A DNA stretch of 64,000 bases from Pinus tabuliformis (Eukaryota > Streptophyta > Pinopsida > Pinales > Pinaceae), in the NCBI GenBank assembly GCA_031772625.1, contig CM062815.1, positions 921,732,582-921,796,581 on the forward strand, written 5' to 3'. Each line of letters starts with the position of its first letter. Positions within the stretch are counted from its first letter, which is position 1. Shown piece by piece: positions 11,796 to 22,685 of this stretch. The position numbers were made by a program, and so were the translations under genes. The notes beneath the pieces are model-generated. The model was not told where the DNA came from, searched no databases, and saw only the letters and a program-made list of their open reading frames with translations.

Positions 11796-13072
11796 ATGGC
11801 AAGGAATGTAGAAGAAATGGATGGAGATGATGACAATGAGGAAGATCCTCTCGGATTTCCCATTCAAGATACTGATATCAATGTGTACATGAGGAACATC
11901 CCTCCATCTTTCTTCCAAAATTTCATGGTCTAAGGTCATAGGATCTAGAAACCTTTCTCTTTGAATTTTCAATTGTTTGTAGATCTTATGGTTACTTATT
12001 AAAAAGTCAAAAACTGAGATTGTTTCCGACAACATTGAATGATAGAGCTCTTAAATGGTTCATGAGTTTAGGGACTAATTAAATAAGATCATGGAATGAT
12101 ATCCAAAAGATATTTCTAGAAAAATATAAAGATCATGATCTTAAGGAAGAAATATTTAGAATGAATCAAAGAGAAGATGAGAGCCTTGAGGATCTAATAG
12201 AGAGGTTCATGTATAATGTTAAGAGGGAAAAATTACATCATTTAGGATCTGACACACTAAAAACTCTCTTACTTAGAACAATTAGGGATGAATGGATTAA
12301 TATCCTTGATCTCATGAGTAGAGGTGATGTATACCAATTGTCATTTGAAGAAATTTGTGAAACATGCAAACACATATCAAAAGGAAAGACAAGAGTAGAT
12401 AAATCAACATCAAGGTTAGTAAGTCAAGCTAAACTTGGAAATTTGTTTGATGATTTTAAAAAAGAAATTCTTATCAATCTAACAAAACAAGTAGACATGT
12501 TAAGAATGCAAGATGAAGGAAAAGAAAATATGGATATTTGTGTTGCAGAATAATATGATGTTAAACATTCTCCATCATTACCAAGGTTGAAGGAAGTTTA
12601 CCAAGAGGACAATGGAGCAAGTCAATTGCCAATGCAACTATTTTATGTAGCTCCAAGAGGACCATGGCAACTTATTCAGCCTGATATGATACAAGAGCCT
12701 AATTCACAATCTCAAGCTTATGCACGTCCACCTCAAAGTAATTGGAACACAGTCTTTCCTTGGCAACATTGGCCATCTCAACCCCAAAACCAATCTTGGC
12801 AACAAGGTTGGCAAGGAACTTATGGGAGCCATCCACAATATCCTCAGTATCTTCCTCAATATCCTTCATACCAAACTCCATGTTATCCTTACCATTCACC
12901 TCCACCACAACCACAACCCCATCCACATCCATCTCAAATTTACACTCCCACTCAACTACTTGTACCACCATTTCCAAACCCACACATTGAAGTAGCTCAA
13001 CCCACTTACAATGCTAAGATACAACACTTCCAAACATCTCCTCTTGAGATCAATGGTATTCACCATAGCTAA
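11796..13072 (+). pseudogene. gag of element B
   Basis: Begins at an ATG (11796; M-A-R-N-V-E-E-M-D-G-D-D-D). A capsid of the retrotransposon-Gag type follows: R-A-L-K-W-F near 12045, F-L-E-K-Y near 12110, then R-E-D-E-S-L-E-D-L-I-E-R-F at 12170-12210. The open segment 12161-12553 ends in a TAA; the next (12587-13072) is rich in Pro, Gln, Tyr and His (many Q-P and P-Q-Y repeats). This Pro/Gln-rich tail resembles the Gag tail of C at 29652-29383. I see no CCHC knuckle. A frameshift near 11930 and stops near 12080 and 12551 break it. In an intact relative it would build the particle. Confidence 0.75.
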
Positions 13073-13596
13073 GGAAGAGTTGCAAACAAGAGATTATCTT
13101 GATATCATTGAAGGACCACATCCAGAAGAAGAAGATTCAAATGAGAAGACCATAAAACCATGGAATGCAATTGATGAAGAAAAAACATGAAAATCAGAGA
13201 TTGAGAAATCTCCCTCATGGTTACCATCAAATCCTCCATGTATTCAAGAGAACAATCAGCAAAAAGAGGAATATTTGAAGGTCATGGTAGAAGAAGACAT
13301 GAAGAATGATCCAAATCAGCAAGTGGACTAGGGGCATCACAACTATATTGGAATATGGTTCTACAAAGTCATTAAGTTGTAGCAATACCCTCTTCTTCAA
13401 TTGCGCTTGATATCATCAAAGTCAAATCATTTGATCTCTCAAATTCAGGTACATGTCAAAGCATACATCTCAAGCCTACACGTTAGTTTTTCTGTCATCT
13501 TGATTTGCACATGGCTCCATTGGAATTATTATTATACTTGAAAGTGATTTTTTTTTCAAGTAGGGTAGGGTAGAAAAAAATAAAATAAAAAATATC

Positions 13597-13790
13597 TCAG
13601 GTAAAAACCTCCTTGGAGGCGCCTTAGATTGGATCATTGATTGAAAACCTCCATGAGGTGGTCAATGGGTTGGAAAAAAAGAAAGAAAAGAGAGAAAAAA
13701 TAAAATATCCTAGGTGAAAACCTCCTTTGAGGCACCTAGGCAGACCTACTAGTTGAAAACCTCATTGAGGCGGCTAGTAGGCCTAGAAGA
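13597..13790 (+). repeat. Duplicated pair of hairpins (about 112-bp unit) in element B
   Basis: AAAACCTC occurs at 13604, 13644, 13717 and 13756, each inside a perfect or near-perfect inverted repeat such as CCTCCTTGGAGG or CCTCATTGAGG. Outer arms also pair: CCTAGGTG with CACCTAGG (13709-13740) and CTACTAG with CTAGTAG. Pairs lie 39-40 bp apart and are repeated after 112-113 bp, separated by an A/G-rich run. Confidence 0.8.
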
Positions 13791-14039
13791 AAAAAAGAAA
13801 AAACAAAATAAAATAAATCCGTGCTCTATGAATCTGTTTGATGAATGCATGCACTCTCCAACATCTGCAAGCAACAAGAAAAAGTTGGTACCAAAAGAAG
13901 TCAAATTATGACTTTTTCCTCCTTTTCTCAAATGCTCCAACAAGGCCAAGGCCATGCCAATCCATCACCCTAATCTATTTTCACCATCCACCCATCAGTC
14001 TCAAGCTTATACCATTCAATTTTCTTGTTGTCCTAAAAA

Positions 14040-14072
14040 CTACAGGATGCTCTGTTTTACTACAGGATACAA
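14040..14072 (-). repeat. CCTGTAGGTTTT-type motif pair, antisense, in B interior
   Basis: CTACAGGAT at 14040 and again at 14060, exactly 20 bp apart and in reverse orientation to the LTR array. Confidence 0.65.
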
Positions 14073-14390
14073 AAATACATAGAGAAGAAATTTGTTTTTG
14101 CCATAACTTAAAAACCATGCATCCATTTTCCAATATGTTTTAAGGGGAGCTGCATATGGATGATGGTAACATGCCCAAGCAATTTTAGAAAATTCCAGTG
14201 CACAGTTTCCAAGAAATAAACCTCCATCACCTTCAGCCATTTTTAGTTTTTCTCAAGATTAGTGCATCCGTTCACCAAAATTATTTTATGGGGAGGTGCA
14301 TAATTATGATGAAAACATGCTCAGAAAGTTTTAGGCCAATCCATTCTACCGTTTGGGAGATATGGACAAAACAAGTCGCTGTCCTGAAAA

Positions 14391-14441
14391 CCTACAGGAT
14401 TCCTTGATATCCTATAGGATACAAAATAGCACCTACAGGAT
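14391..14441 (-). repeat. CCTGTAGG motif array, antisense, in B interior
   Basis: CCTACAGGAT at 14391, CCTATAGGAT at 14411 and CCTACAGGAT at 14432 (spacing 20 and 21), reverse complement of the LTR motif. Confidence 0.75.
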
Positions 14442-14672
14442 TGGCAGTAAGTAGTTTTAAAATGGAAAAATAGAGGTTGGCTTCATCAAGAAGTGTTAAG
14501 GAGGTAGGCTCTACATTTCCCCACATTTTTTCAAGTGAAAGGAACATAAAAAACCCTTCTAGTTTGTTGAAAGTAATTGTAGCATAAGGGAATTGTATAC
14601 ACATAATTTTTAAATTTCGTATCAGACATATACAAACCTCCATCAATTTGAGAAAAATGACAGGGGGAACCC

Positions 14673-15594
14673 ATGAACACAGTGAGGATTCATCAACACC
14701 CTCCTGTACTAGAGATATTCACAAGGAATAATTGGATGGGTTTCTTTGAAAAATTGAAGGGATATGATGATGAAGTAGCTAGAGATTTGCAGTCAGCTTC
14801 AACATGGAGATCCAGAGGTCAAAGAAGCTCCTCTAGAGCTTAGCAGGAGCATCAGGATCATCAACATCACCATCCAACACCTGCACATCAACATCAACTT
14901 AGCAAAAACATGCATGTCTCTCCGACAACCATCAGGTAGGTACATGTATGCAATATTCTTGACCTCTTCTCTTGAGCATATTATAGTTAGAAATTTTTTT
15001 CCAATGCATGAGAGATGAGGTTTTATAAGCTAAGGATGGGTCAGCATTCTAGCCACCTTCAACTAGTTAATTGCAACTCACTCCTTCACTCATGCAATGT
15101 TGAAAAGTCAAATTATGAAGGGTGATGATTTCAAGGAATGAGGACAGCAGTTAAAGGAAGAAATTTTTGCAAAGGCCAAGTCACCACAACACTCCAAGCC
15201 CTCCATCCACTTCATATTCCCTATCTATTCATCATTCATCCATCCCATTTCATTCTTGAAAAAACAAAAAAAAAACATAGCATCCTCTCCATTTTCACAA
15301 TCCTACACTACTCCCTTTGAGACCTAGCATCATCATCCAATCCCACTTCATCATTTCTCATCAATCCCATATAGTTAGAAGACTCTGAAGGAAGAAAGAA
15401 TGATTACTACAGGAAGACATAATGCTGCTACAAGAAGGAAGAAAAGAAAAAAAAATGTGCTAAAACCCAAAATGATAGTGCCTAAGAGAGACCTAATCAA
15501 AACAAAGAAATCTAAGGCCATTAGGCAATCATCTAGGCTACAAGGAAGAAGAAGAAGGAAACAAAAGGAAATGAGGCATCCACCATCAAAATAG
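14673..15594 (+). pseudogene. ORF3 remnant of element B
   Basis: A frame from ATG 14673 contains W-M-G-F-F-E-K-L-K-G-Y-D-D-E-V-A-R-D, which parallels W-L-K-F-I-Q-K-F-R-G-Y-D-K-E-V-T-K-S in the intact ORF3 of C (22686-24101). It stops near 14840. A second open segment, 15400-15594, is very basic (R-R-K-K-R-K-K, R-Q-S-S-R-L-Q-G-R-R-R-R) and resembles the R-R-S-S-R-I-K-E-R stretch of C ORF3. The intervening sequence is not coding in any clear frame. The remnant shows that B descends from an element with a C-type third ORF. Confidence 0.6.
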
Positions 15595-16120
15595 AACTCA
15601 AATGGCAGTAATGAACAAAGGCTTTGAAAGAGGTCTCTAATCTCTTTCTAGCTTTTGTCCAAGGCCTAAAAGATGTTATAGAAATGAGAGAAAGGCATGA
15701 GAGTCAAGTTGAGGGCCTGTCCTAGGCTCATACTATCATTTATGCTCAAAAATAGTTTCCTGTAGTTTTAATAGGGTTTCCTATAGTTTTGATAGGAATT
15801 ACTATAGGATGCCCTAGTTCTCATCTAAATGCATTTTGAAGGTGTTAGAGGTGTCCAAATGGTGGAACAAGGTAGCAGGAGGTTGATAAGGGTGTGGAAG
15901 ACCTTGCCAAACTGAAAGATATTCAAGAACCCATCTTGAATAAGGGGAAGAAGGCTAATGGTCTCAAGAAACAATGATTTTTCTTTGCACAAATATGTTT
16001 TTGGGCTTGTCCTTATGGAACTTACGACTAATATTATTAATGCACAAGAGAGAGGCCACCAGGGCCATGAATGAGGCACAATGAGGTCACTAAGTGGCTC
16101 AGAGGACGAGCAACACTTTC
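15595..16120 (+). other. ORF3-to-LTR spacer of element B
   Basis: No intact frame. Short Glu/Arg-rich fragments at 15660-15720 could be the coiled-coil tail of ORF3. CCTGTAGTTTT copies at 15759, 15780 and about 15802 repeat the LTR motif in sense orientation at 21-22 bp spacing. Confidence 0.55.
15759..15812 (+). repeat. CCTGTAGTTTT motif array in B interior, sense
   Basis: CCTGTAGTTTT at 15759, CCTATAGTTTT at 15780 and CTATAGGAT near 15802; spacing 21-22 bp. Confidence 0.65.
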
Positions 16121-16132
16121 AGCAGGGGGGTA
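16121..16132 (+). other. Polypurine tract of element B
   Basis: AGCAGGGGGGTA directly before the 3' LTR; second-strand DNA synthesis would be primed here. C ends in the similar GTGGGGTA. Confidence 0.7.
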
Positions 16133-18236
16133 TGATGGGCCTCTAAATTAGACATAAATCAAGGCCCATACCTCTAAATTAAATATTAATTTAAGGCCTA
16201 TGACCATCCTTCAACACATTAAACCTCTCTTTCTACTTTAGATAATGTATTTTTAACTTTAATATATTCATTAGGAAGGTTTATGAATAATTTCATATTT
16301 GTGCCTAATATTATTTATTTTTGTGGAATATTATGAGAATATTGGGCAGATTATGAAGATTTGGAGGAGGAGATAATTTAGGGACATATTCCCTACTACA
16401 GGAGGATCAATAATAAATAATAAATCAATAAGGAATTATGAATTTTTGGCACAGATTGTGGAACTCCAATGATTGAGAAAATCTAGGAATGTGTTCCACT
16501 ATTCAAGGGACCAAATCACTAATCAAGGAACCAGATTCACTAATCAAGGGATTTTGGTGGCGAAAGCTTCCTCCATTCATGGGGAATGATTCTTAATCAT
16601 TTTTTATAAGTACCAAGTCGAATTTGCCTCTAGGGATAGATTTTCATTAGTGTTCTTGTGGAGAGAACTCATATTTTTGCAGCTCCATTGTATTTTCTTG
16701 CAGGATGTAATTCTATTGATGAAAATAATGAATATTGGTGTCATGTTTAGATTCTAAATCTTGTTCTCTTGCATAGGTCTCTGAGTTTCCTCGGGCTTGG
16801 CCATCCCAGGAACCTCAGAGCCCTTTTGTATCATTTTCTTTCCTTCTTTTCACTGCTTATTCACATGCATCTCTAGTTTTTATTTCTTTCTATTTCTGCA
16901 TTTAGTATTAATGATTTCTTGTTGTAGGATTGAGTTAAATGGTTGGTGTAATTTCTTTTGTAGGATCACAAAAATTATTTCATCCTTGGAAAATATTTTT
17001 AAGTTCATATTAATCATTGAGCTACTTGGATTAGTCTTCTTATTCCCAAATCTAGATTGTTGGACCCCCTTAATAGCAAATAACAATAAATTTATGCTAT
17101 TTTTTAGAGCATGCTAACAATATTCAATCAGGTTGGTTCCACTTGAATTAGATCAAAAAAACATTCTAGTTCATAAAAAAGTTACCCCATTACATTTTCA
17201 ATTGATTTGGTTAGGCATTTTTTAGATTTACTAGCTCACTAGTTCTCAAATTTCTAGATTTTTGACTAGTAATGTTTTTTTATTTTTTTTGCATGGGTTA
17301 ACCGAGGTATTTTTGAGTGATTCCACTTGGAATAGGGACCTAAGCCATCCTAGTTAATAAAAAAAAAATTCTGATCCCATTTGGATTTGATCTGCTTGGT
17401 AATTAAACCCTCACCAATTTCATCATTTCACAAGGAGACTTCTCCAAGCTTTTTGAGCAAACCCATCCATCTCCCAACTTTGGTTTTGAGTTATGAAGTG
17501 GTCCTAGGCACTCCCTTGCATAATTAAATCCACCAACCTCCTTCCCTAATATTTACATCACCTTCAACATCCATCCTTTTTCTCTCGGCTGTATCCTGTA
17601 GGTTTTAAGGGGATCCTGTAGGTTTTTAGTACATCTTGTAGCTTTTCTTGTAGTGGACTGTTTTGAGGCTGAATTGAGGGAAAACCTCCAAGAAGCCAGA
17701 CAAGGTCACCTAATGGTCTCCCAATCCTTCCAACCATCCACCATCATCTCCAAACCACCTTCCACATCACCAAAAGTGATTAGCTTTCACACTCTCACAT
17801 GAAAAGAAAGACAAAAAGAAAAACATATTTATTTTATTCATTTTCATGCACAGCAGTAGAAGGTTTGATGGTTTGAATCTGCATGCTTAGGATAGTAGGA
17901 TCGCATGCATGTTAACTTAGAATTATTTTGAAGCAAATCCTCTTAGAAGTTAGTTAGAAAATGGTGGGTTTTAGCATTTGATTTCAGCCTCTTTCCTTGT
18001 ACTTTCTTTCTTGCAATAGGTTAACGTTCCATTTTGAACATTTCATTTTATGCAATTAGTTTAGGATTTGACTTCAATACATGCACTCCATTACATCATG
18101 ATAGCAAAGGAAGGAAACATTGTATGCCACACATAGAGTGTCTGGACCTCTTACGTTTGTACAAACCCCGGGTTGATAATTAAAGTCGGTAGCCTTAGGA
18201 GTTGCAACGTTCTTGTTGCAATACCGAGGCTCATTA
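16133..18236 (+). repeat. 3' LTR of element B
   Basis: 2104-bp direct copy of 9462-11528, ending GGCTCATTA (CA end mutated to TA). Visible point differences and indels along its length indicate an older insertion than C. Confidence 0.9.
17595..17650 (+). repeat. 20-bp-phased CCTGTAGGTTTT array, B 3' LTR
   Basis: Copies at 17595, 17615 and 17635, same spacing as in the 5' LTR although point changes have accumulated. Confidence 0.8.
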
Positions 18237-18241
18237 GTAGC
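18237..18241. repeat. Target-site duplication of B, right copy (GTAGC)
   Basis: Abuts the 3' LTR of B; two transitions from GCAAC at 9457-9461. Divergence fits the age suggested by the diverged LTRs of B. Confidence 0.6.
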
Positions 18242-19536
18242 TCTTTGCTACTAGGGTTGCGAACGAACTTTTTGTGGACATCATTCAATTCTTGTCTATT
18301 GGTGTAGCTCCTAAAGGTTATACAATGCAAAAAAAGAAGGAACTAGTTGTTAGGGCTGCCGATTTTTCTGTGATTGTAGGACACCTATATAAGATGGGGT
18401 CGAATGAAGTCCTATGCCAATATGTACCTGAATATGAGAGGCACAATATTATAGCATATGCACATGGTGGTGTCATCGGATGACACTATGCAGGTAATTT
18501 TACCATGTAGAATATCCTACACGTAGGACTATGGTGGCCAACAATACATAAAGATTCTAAGGAATACTACACTGCATGCGATGTGTGTCAAAGGACTGAG
18601 AGACTGTCGTGAAGGGATGGAATTTCATTAAATCTACAAGATACATTACAAGAATTTGATAAGTGGGCAATTGATTTCGTTGGACCTATTCATCCACTAA
18701 GGAAAAAGATGGGAGCGTGCTATATTATCACTATGATGGAATACTTAACCAAATAGGCCAAGGCCGAACCTGTGAAGGATTGTAGCATGGACACTGTTGC
18801 GAATTTCATATTTGAGTTTATTCTGTCAAGGTTTGGATGCCCAAAAATTTTGATGAGTGACAAAGGGTCACACTTCCTAAACGAGACAATCACAACTTTA
18901 ACAAATGAATTCCATATGTATCATTAGAAGAGTATGCCATATCACCCCCAGGTGAATGGCACTGTTGAAGCTTTCAACAAGATCTTGGAGAATGCCCTCA
19001 CAAAGGTATGCAATGTTAATAGGAATGATTGGGATGTGCGCATACCAGCGGTTCTATGGGCTTATAGGACTACCTGTAAGAAATTAACTGGGAAAACACC
19101 CTTTCGACTGGTTTACGGACAAGAAGCGGTAATGTCGATGGAATACATAGTGCCCAGCCTAAGAATTACAACAATAACCAAGATGGTAGATTGCAACATC
19201 GTGGAGGAACGAATTCTGCAGTTGATGGTGTTAGAGGAAGATCGCTTTTTGGCTAGCTTTCATCAATAGGTACAAAAATCTAGAGAAAAGACATGGCACG
19301 ATCAACACATCAAGAAGCACACCTTCAAAAATGGAGATTTGGTACTAATGTATGACAACAAGTTTACCAAGTTTCTGAGGAAGTTTTAGATGCACTAGAT
19401 GGGACCATATATAAATAAGGACATTTCGGATGATGGTGCAGGTCAGCTCGCGAAGCTGAACAGGGAACTATTTCTGGGAAGGATTAATGGGAGTCGCCTG
19501 AAGGTTTTTAAGGATGATCCCAGCCCTACACAATGA
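18242..19536 (+). pseudogene. Integrase part of element A pol, decayed
   Basis: Runs from the RNase H-integrase junction to a TGA at 19534-19536. The zinc region (Y-A-H-G-G ... C-D-V-C-Q) is near 18450-18595. The catalytic core retains Asp (I-D-F-V-G-P), Asp (M-S-D-K-G-S-H) and Glu (V-E-A-F-N), so the DDE triad is readable. In-frame stops are mostly TAG, several at positions where relatives have Gln or Trp (18755, 18927, 19267, 19387, 19396). The C-terminal part (18934-19269, then to 19536) includes L-W-A-Y-R-T-T and the G-P-Y motif. Confidence 0.85.
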
Positions 19537-20030
19537 CTACATGGATTCAGGAAATTATTAGCACTTCTGGCAGTTGAAAGAAAGCGCATGACTATAAATT
19601 ACACCACTAAGGAAAAAATTTGTCGAAGAAGGAAGGTTGGAGGAATGCACAGATGGAAGTTGTGATGAGGTAGTTGCACCACAAGGAGGATTGCCATGCA
19701 TCTTGCCCAAAAAATGACCGTTGGAACAACTACAGTTGATTTGATGGCTATTTTTTTGTTAAAAGTAGAGGGGGAAGTGCATTTAAGATGCAAATATGGG
19801 AGTATCTGCCACAAAAATCTCATTTATGAGCAAGATTTATGGGTGAACGGATAGTTTGAATTGAAATCGAATTATAAATATTGCACCCTGATCCACACTT
19901 GTCCATTTTGTTCTTGAGAATTTCTTATGTGTTGTTGTGCTTCAAAAGTTGAGTGAATTGTTGTATGTCTAGTTACCTGAGTTGGGGATAAGTCGAGAAA
20001 GAATTATTGAAGATAGGGGTAGGAAATATC
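19537..20030 (+). other. Non-coding spacer of element A between pol and ORF3
   Basis: About 0.5 kb with no supported coding frame and no repeat that I can identify. It separates the integrase stop from the ORF3 start codon at 20031. Confidence 0.5.
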
Positions 20031-20688
20031 ATGACTGCAACACCTCCAGTCCCTGCTACAACAACTAGGTTGCCGAAGCCAAAACCTATGCCTTTGCGAC
20101 AAGAGAGAAAAAGAAAAAAAATCTACAACAAGCCTTGGTTCGGAAATCACCGCGTAAAATCCCAACTGAGCACAGACAAAAGGGTCGTATGGATTAAAAA
20201 AAAGCGGCCTATGGAACCCCAACACCTGGATGAAGAAGAGTTGACTATGGGGATTGAAACTAGCAGCACAGAGGGCATAAAGCTAATTTCTCGGTTGTCG
20301 CCGTATATATCCCCAAGGCAATCATCTACCAAAGTAACTAAGATCCTCACTCGTTGAAATTCAAGGTATTCACACCATTTCTATCGGAGGAAGTACTTAT
20401 TCTGGGCGACTTGTTCGCCTGGGTACCATTTCTGAAGATGGAGGATTGGGATTTGGGCGATCATGAGAAATTTCTAAAGTTAGAACTAAGTAAATTCTTG
20501 AAATCGGTTTACTGTGAGGAGGCGGGCATCACAAGGCTTGAACCGATGAAGTGGGTAGCGAGTATTGAGCATGCAAGGTTATTCAACATGTTGTACGTCC
20601 CACATTTTAGCCCCAATTTTATTAATACCATCTGTGTGTGCCAATTATTGGTGCTAGTTCATGATGGGTGCCTCTAGCTGGGAGGGCC
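20031..20688 (+). pseudogene. ORF3 of element A, N-terminal part
   Basis: Starts at ATG 20031 (M-T-A-T-P-P-V-P-A-T-T-T-R-L-P-K-P), a Pro/Thr then Lys/Arg-rich N terminus (R-K-R-K-K, K-K-K-R-P). A frameshift at about 20350 leads into 20354-20688, with W-D-L-G-D-H-E-K-F and L-F-N-M-L-Y-V-P matching ORF3 of D. A TAG at 20674-20676 lies where D has Trp. The frame is then cut by element C and continues at 31872 with P-I-D-D-M-L. No enzyme domain recognised; such ORFs downstream of pol are known in plant gypsy elements. Confidence 0.65.
20684..20688. repeat. Target-site duplication of C, left copy (GGGCC)
   Basis: Identical to 31867-31871; directly abuts the LTR at 20689. Confidence 0.9.
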
Positions 20689-22463
20689 TATTTGGTCAAT
20701 TTAGTGATGTCTAAATTGCAACTTTTAAATGTCAACCCAGGGCTCGTAAGCTGATGAAGTGATGTGTACTGTATGTACTTAGGCAACTGTTTCTTAAGTT
20801 TTTGTCGTTTTTAACTTTTTAAATTTGTTTTCAAATCTATTTCTCCTACAGTGATGTGATGGAAATGAAATAAAGTGAGTGAAGTGTGTGTGATTGTGAT
20901 GAGTTCTAGATGATTTCTTAAAACTTAAAAGTAATCTACAAGAAAGCTTTGAACAATAACTGAAATGAAATTAACTCTTAAAGGAAAAATGAAGGCATCA
21001 AATAAAAGACCAATGGCATTGGCCCAGTACCTCTACTGCTGATAAAAATGAGATTGAAAATGACATCTACATTAACTCAATTAAAAACAAGAACAACTAC
21101 TTTAACTCTTCAATTAAATCTTAAGCAATGTACAATCTAAGTGACAAATCACACTACTTAATTTTCCCTTAACCTTTCTACCTTCAGCTGGATTGATCAT
21201 ATAAGAAAGAGTTATGAGCAAGTTAGCAATGTGAGTCTTAAAACAAAATAAACCAAGCTACACTAAGTGATGTTCTGGCTCCACTAAAAGTTAGTTGATT
21301 TATGATAAAAAGAGCCATTGAAAGATAAACAACTTGATAAGCTATGAGCAGAAAATAAAGTGCAAACTAAAGCAATGATACTAATGGAAATCAAAAATAA
21401 AGATCAGCAGTCTAGATAAGACGATCACAAATGCCACTAGTTGTAAAAAGAGAAGAAAGAAAACTGTCCCGGGTACCTAAGAAATCTGCAAAAACACACT
21501 GATCAGTCATGGAAAAGTGCAGAAATATAAATGAGCAGAATTCAAAGTTATATACAGCTATTGTACATGATCAAAACATAGCAATCAAAAGCATTCTGTA
21601 CAACTATTATACATAAACTGATAAGAAGAAATTCAAGAAATGAAAAACACTGTACAGGCCTTAAGTAAACAGGGGCCCTCTGCTTACTCCAGCCAGCTTA
21701 AAAGATCAGTTACACGCTTAGAAACAGAACGGTCTTCTCATATATTATGTAGCAAAATAGAAAGTATAGTGGGGTTCAAAAATTACATATCAGCAGCTAA
21801 CTACTCAGCGTTCAGAGACGCTTTATTTATAGCAGAGAAAACAAAACTAACTTAACACAAACTACGCTATTCTATCAGCTGTGTAAAAAACACGTAATCT
21901 AGCACAGTCCTCGGATTTAGGCAACGGTCGCGGTGGTCATTAAATCTTCTGTTGGATTCGCGTTTCCCATCATCTGAGTGGCTGAGGAAGAGGCCAGCTG
22001 TTCTTCACGTGCTCTAAAACCGAACACGCAGAGCCGTGCCACCGCCAATGACCTTTGTTTGACCGTAGTTGCCCCCTTGTTGACCATGGGTTTTTATGAC
22101 TGGTTTGGCTGAGCTGGAAGGACAAACACCATGTCCTTGGTTCCACGAACTTGCCCATGTGGCTCTTCTGCCCGGAGGACACCTGGAACATTCCATTTAA
22201 TAAAACAGCTGCGGAATCCGGGGTTGGCTGCGGAAACCGGGATCAGCTGCGGAAACCCTGTGTGAGCTGCGGAAAGTGCAGCACTTGAACCAAAATTCTA
22301 AACCAACAACACAATCATTAGCATAATTAACAAACCATGTAAAAAGTCCTAAAATACAATGATTTGAGCAATTTGATGGAGGGAATGAGTGGCAAAAGAA
22401 GGAAATGAATAGGAAAAGGAGGCTGAGAGGATGTGTAAAGAAGTGCAGGTTTGAGGCTCAACA
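20689..22463 (-). repeat. 3' LTR of element C
   Basis: 1775 bp, direct copy of 30092-31866. On the element's strand it starts TGTTGAGCCTC and ends GACCAAATA (CA end mutated). Confidence 0.95.
22208..22275 (+). repeat. 19-20-bp-phased GCTGCGGAAACC array, C 3' LTR
   Basis: Copies of GCTGCGGAA start at 22208, 22227, 22246 and 22266 (spacing 19, 19, 20), upstream of the TATA box on the element's strand. Confidence 0.85.
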
Positions 22464-22470
22464 TACCCCA
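22464..22470 (-). other. Polypurine tract of element C
   Basis: TGGGGTA on the minus strand immediately before the 3' LTR start TGTTGAG; matches the end of the B tract. Confidence 0.65.
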
Positions 22471-22685
22471 CTGTGAAGGTGTTTCATGTCCTCATGCAAC
22501 CAAAAATTTTTCATTTCTGTTCAGTCCATGTGTTCAGATGCTTCTGCCAAAACATCTAGCCTTCTTTTCTTTCTTCTTGTTGCCAAAATTGTTCTTGGTT
22601 TCTTAACCAAACACTTGAATTTCACTTTCATCAAGGCCCTACTCATTTTCTTGCATTTTCTCTTCAATTTTCTATTCTTCTTCTT
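22471..22685 (-). other. Short spacer between ORF3 and 3' LTR of C
   Basis: About 215 bp, T/C-rich on the + strand; no feature apart from the polypurine tract at its LTR edge. Confidence 0.4.

Larger units (their letters stand above)
13073..14672 (+). other. Spacer of element B between gag and ORF3 remnant
   Basis: About 1.6 kb. At 13057-13190 a short frame (D-I-I-E-G-P-H-P-E-E-E-D) may be the last part of gag. The rest shows no protein homology I can recognise. It holds the hairpin duplication (13597-13790) and two antisense CCTACAGGAT arrays (14040-14070, 14391-14441). Confidence 0.6.
9462..18236 (+). mobile_element. Element B: non-autonomous gypsy element with gag and ORF3 remnant, no pol
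   Basis: Flanked by 2.07-2.10 kb direct LTRs (9462-11528, 16133-18236). Between them are a primer-site relic, a gag gene, 1.6 kb of spacer with a hairpin duplication, a remnant of ORF3 resembling that of C, and a polypurine tract. No protease, RT, RNase H or integrase motif is visible in the 3 kb between gag and the 3' LTR. It would therefore need enzymes from another element. Primer site, GGGGTA tract and ORF3 tie it to the C type. Confidence 0.85.

Noticed and set aside
12699-12995. Overlapping open frames on both strands in B
   Set aside because: Low-complexity CAA/CCA sequence of the Gln/Pro-rich Gag tail opens several frames; only the Gag frame has family support.
10886-15812. CRISPR-like short regularly spaced repeats in B
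   Set aside because: Period is 20 bp with no unique spacers of regular length, the DNA is eukaryotic and the arrays sit in LTRs.
20004-20350. Minus-strand open frames opposite ORF3 of A
   Set aside because: The plus frame has the Pro/Lys composition and position of ORF3 and connects to conserved sequence; the minus frames have no match.
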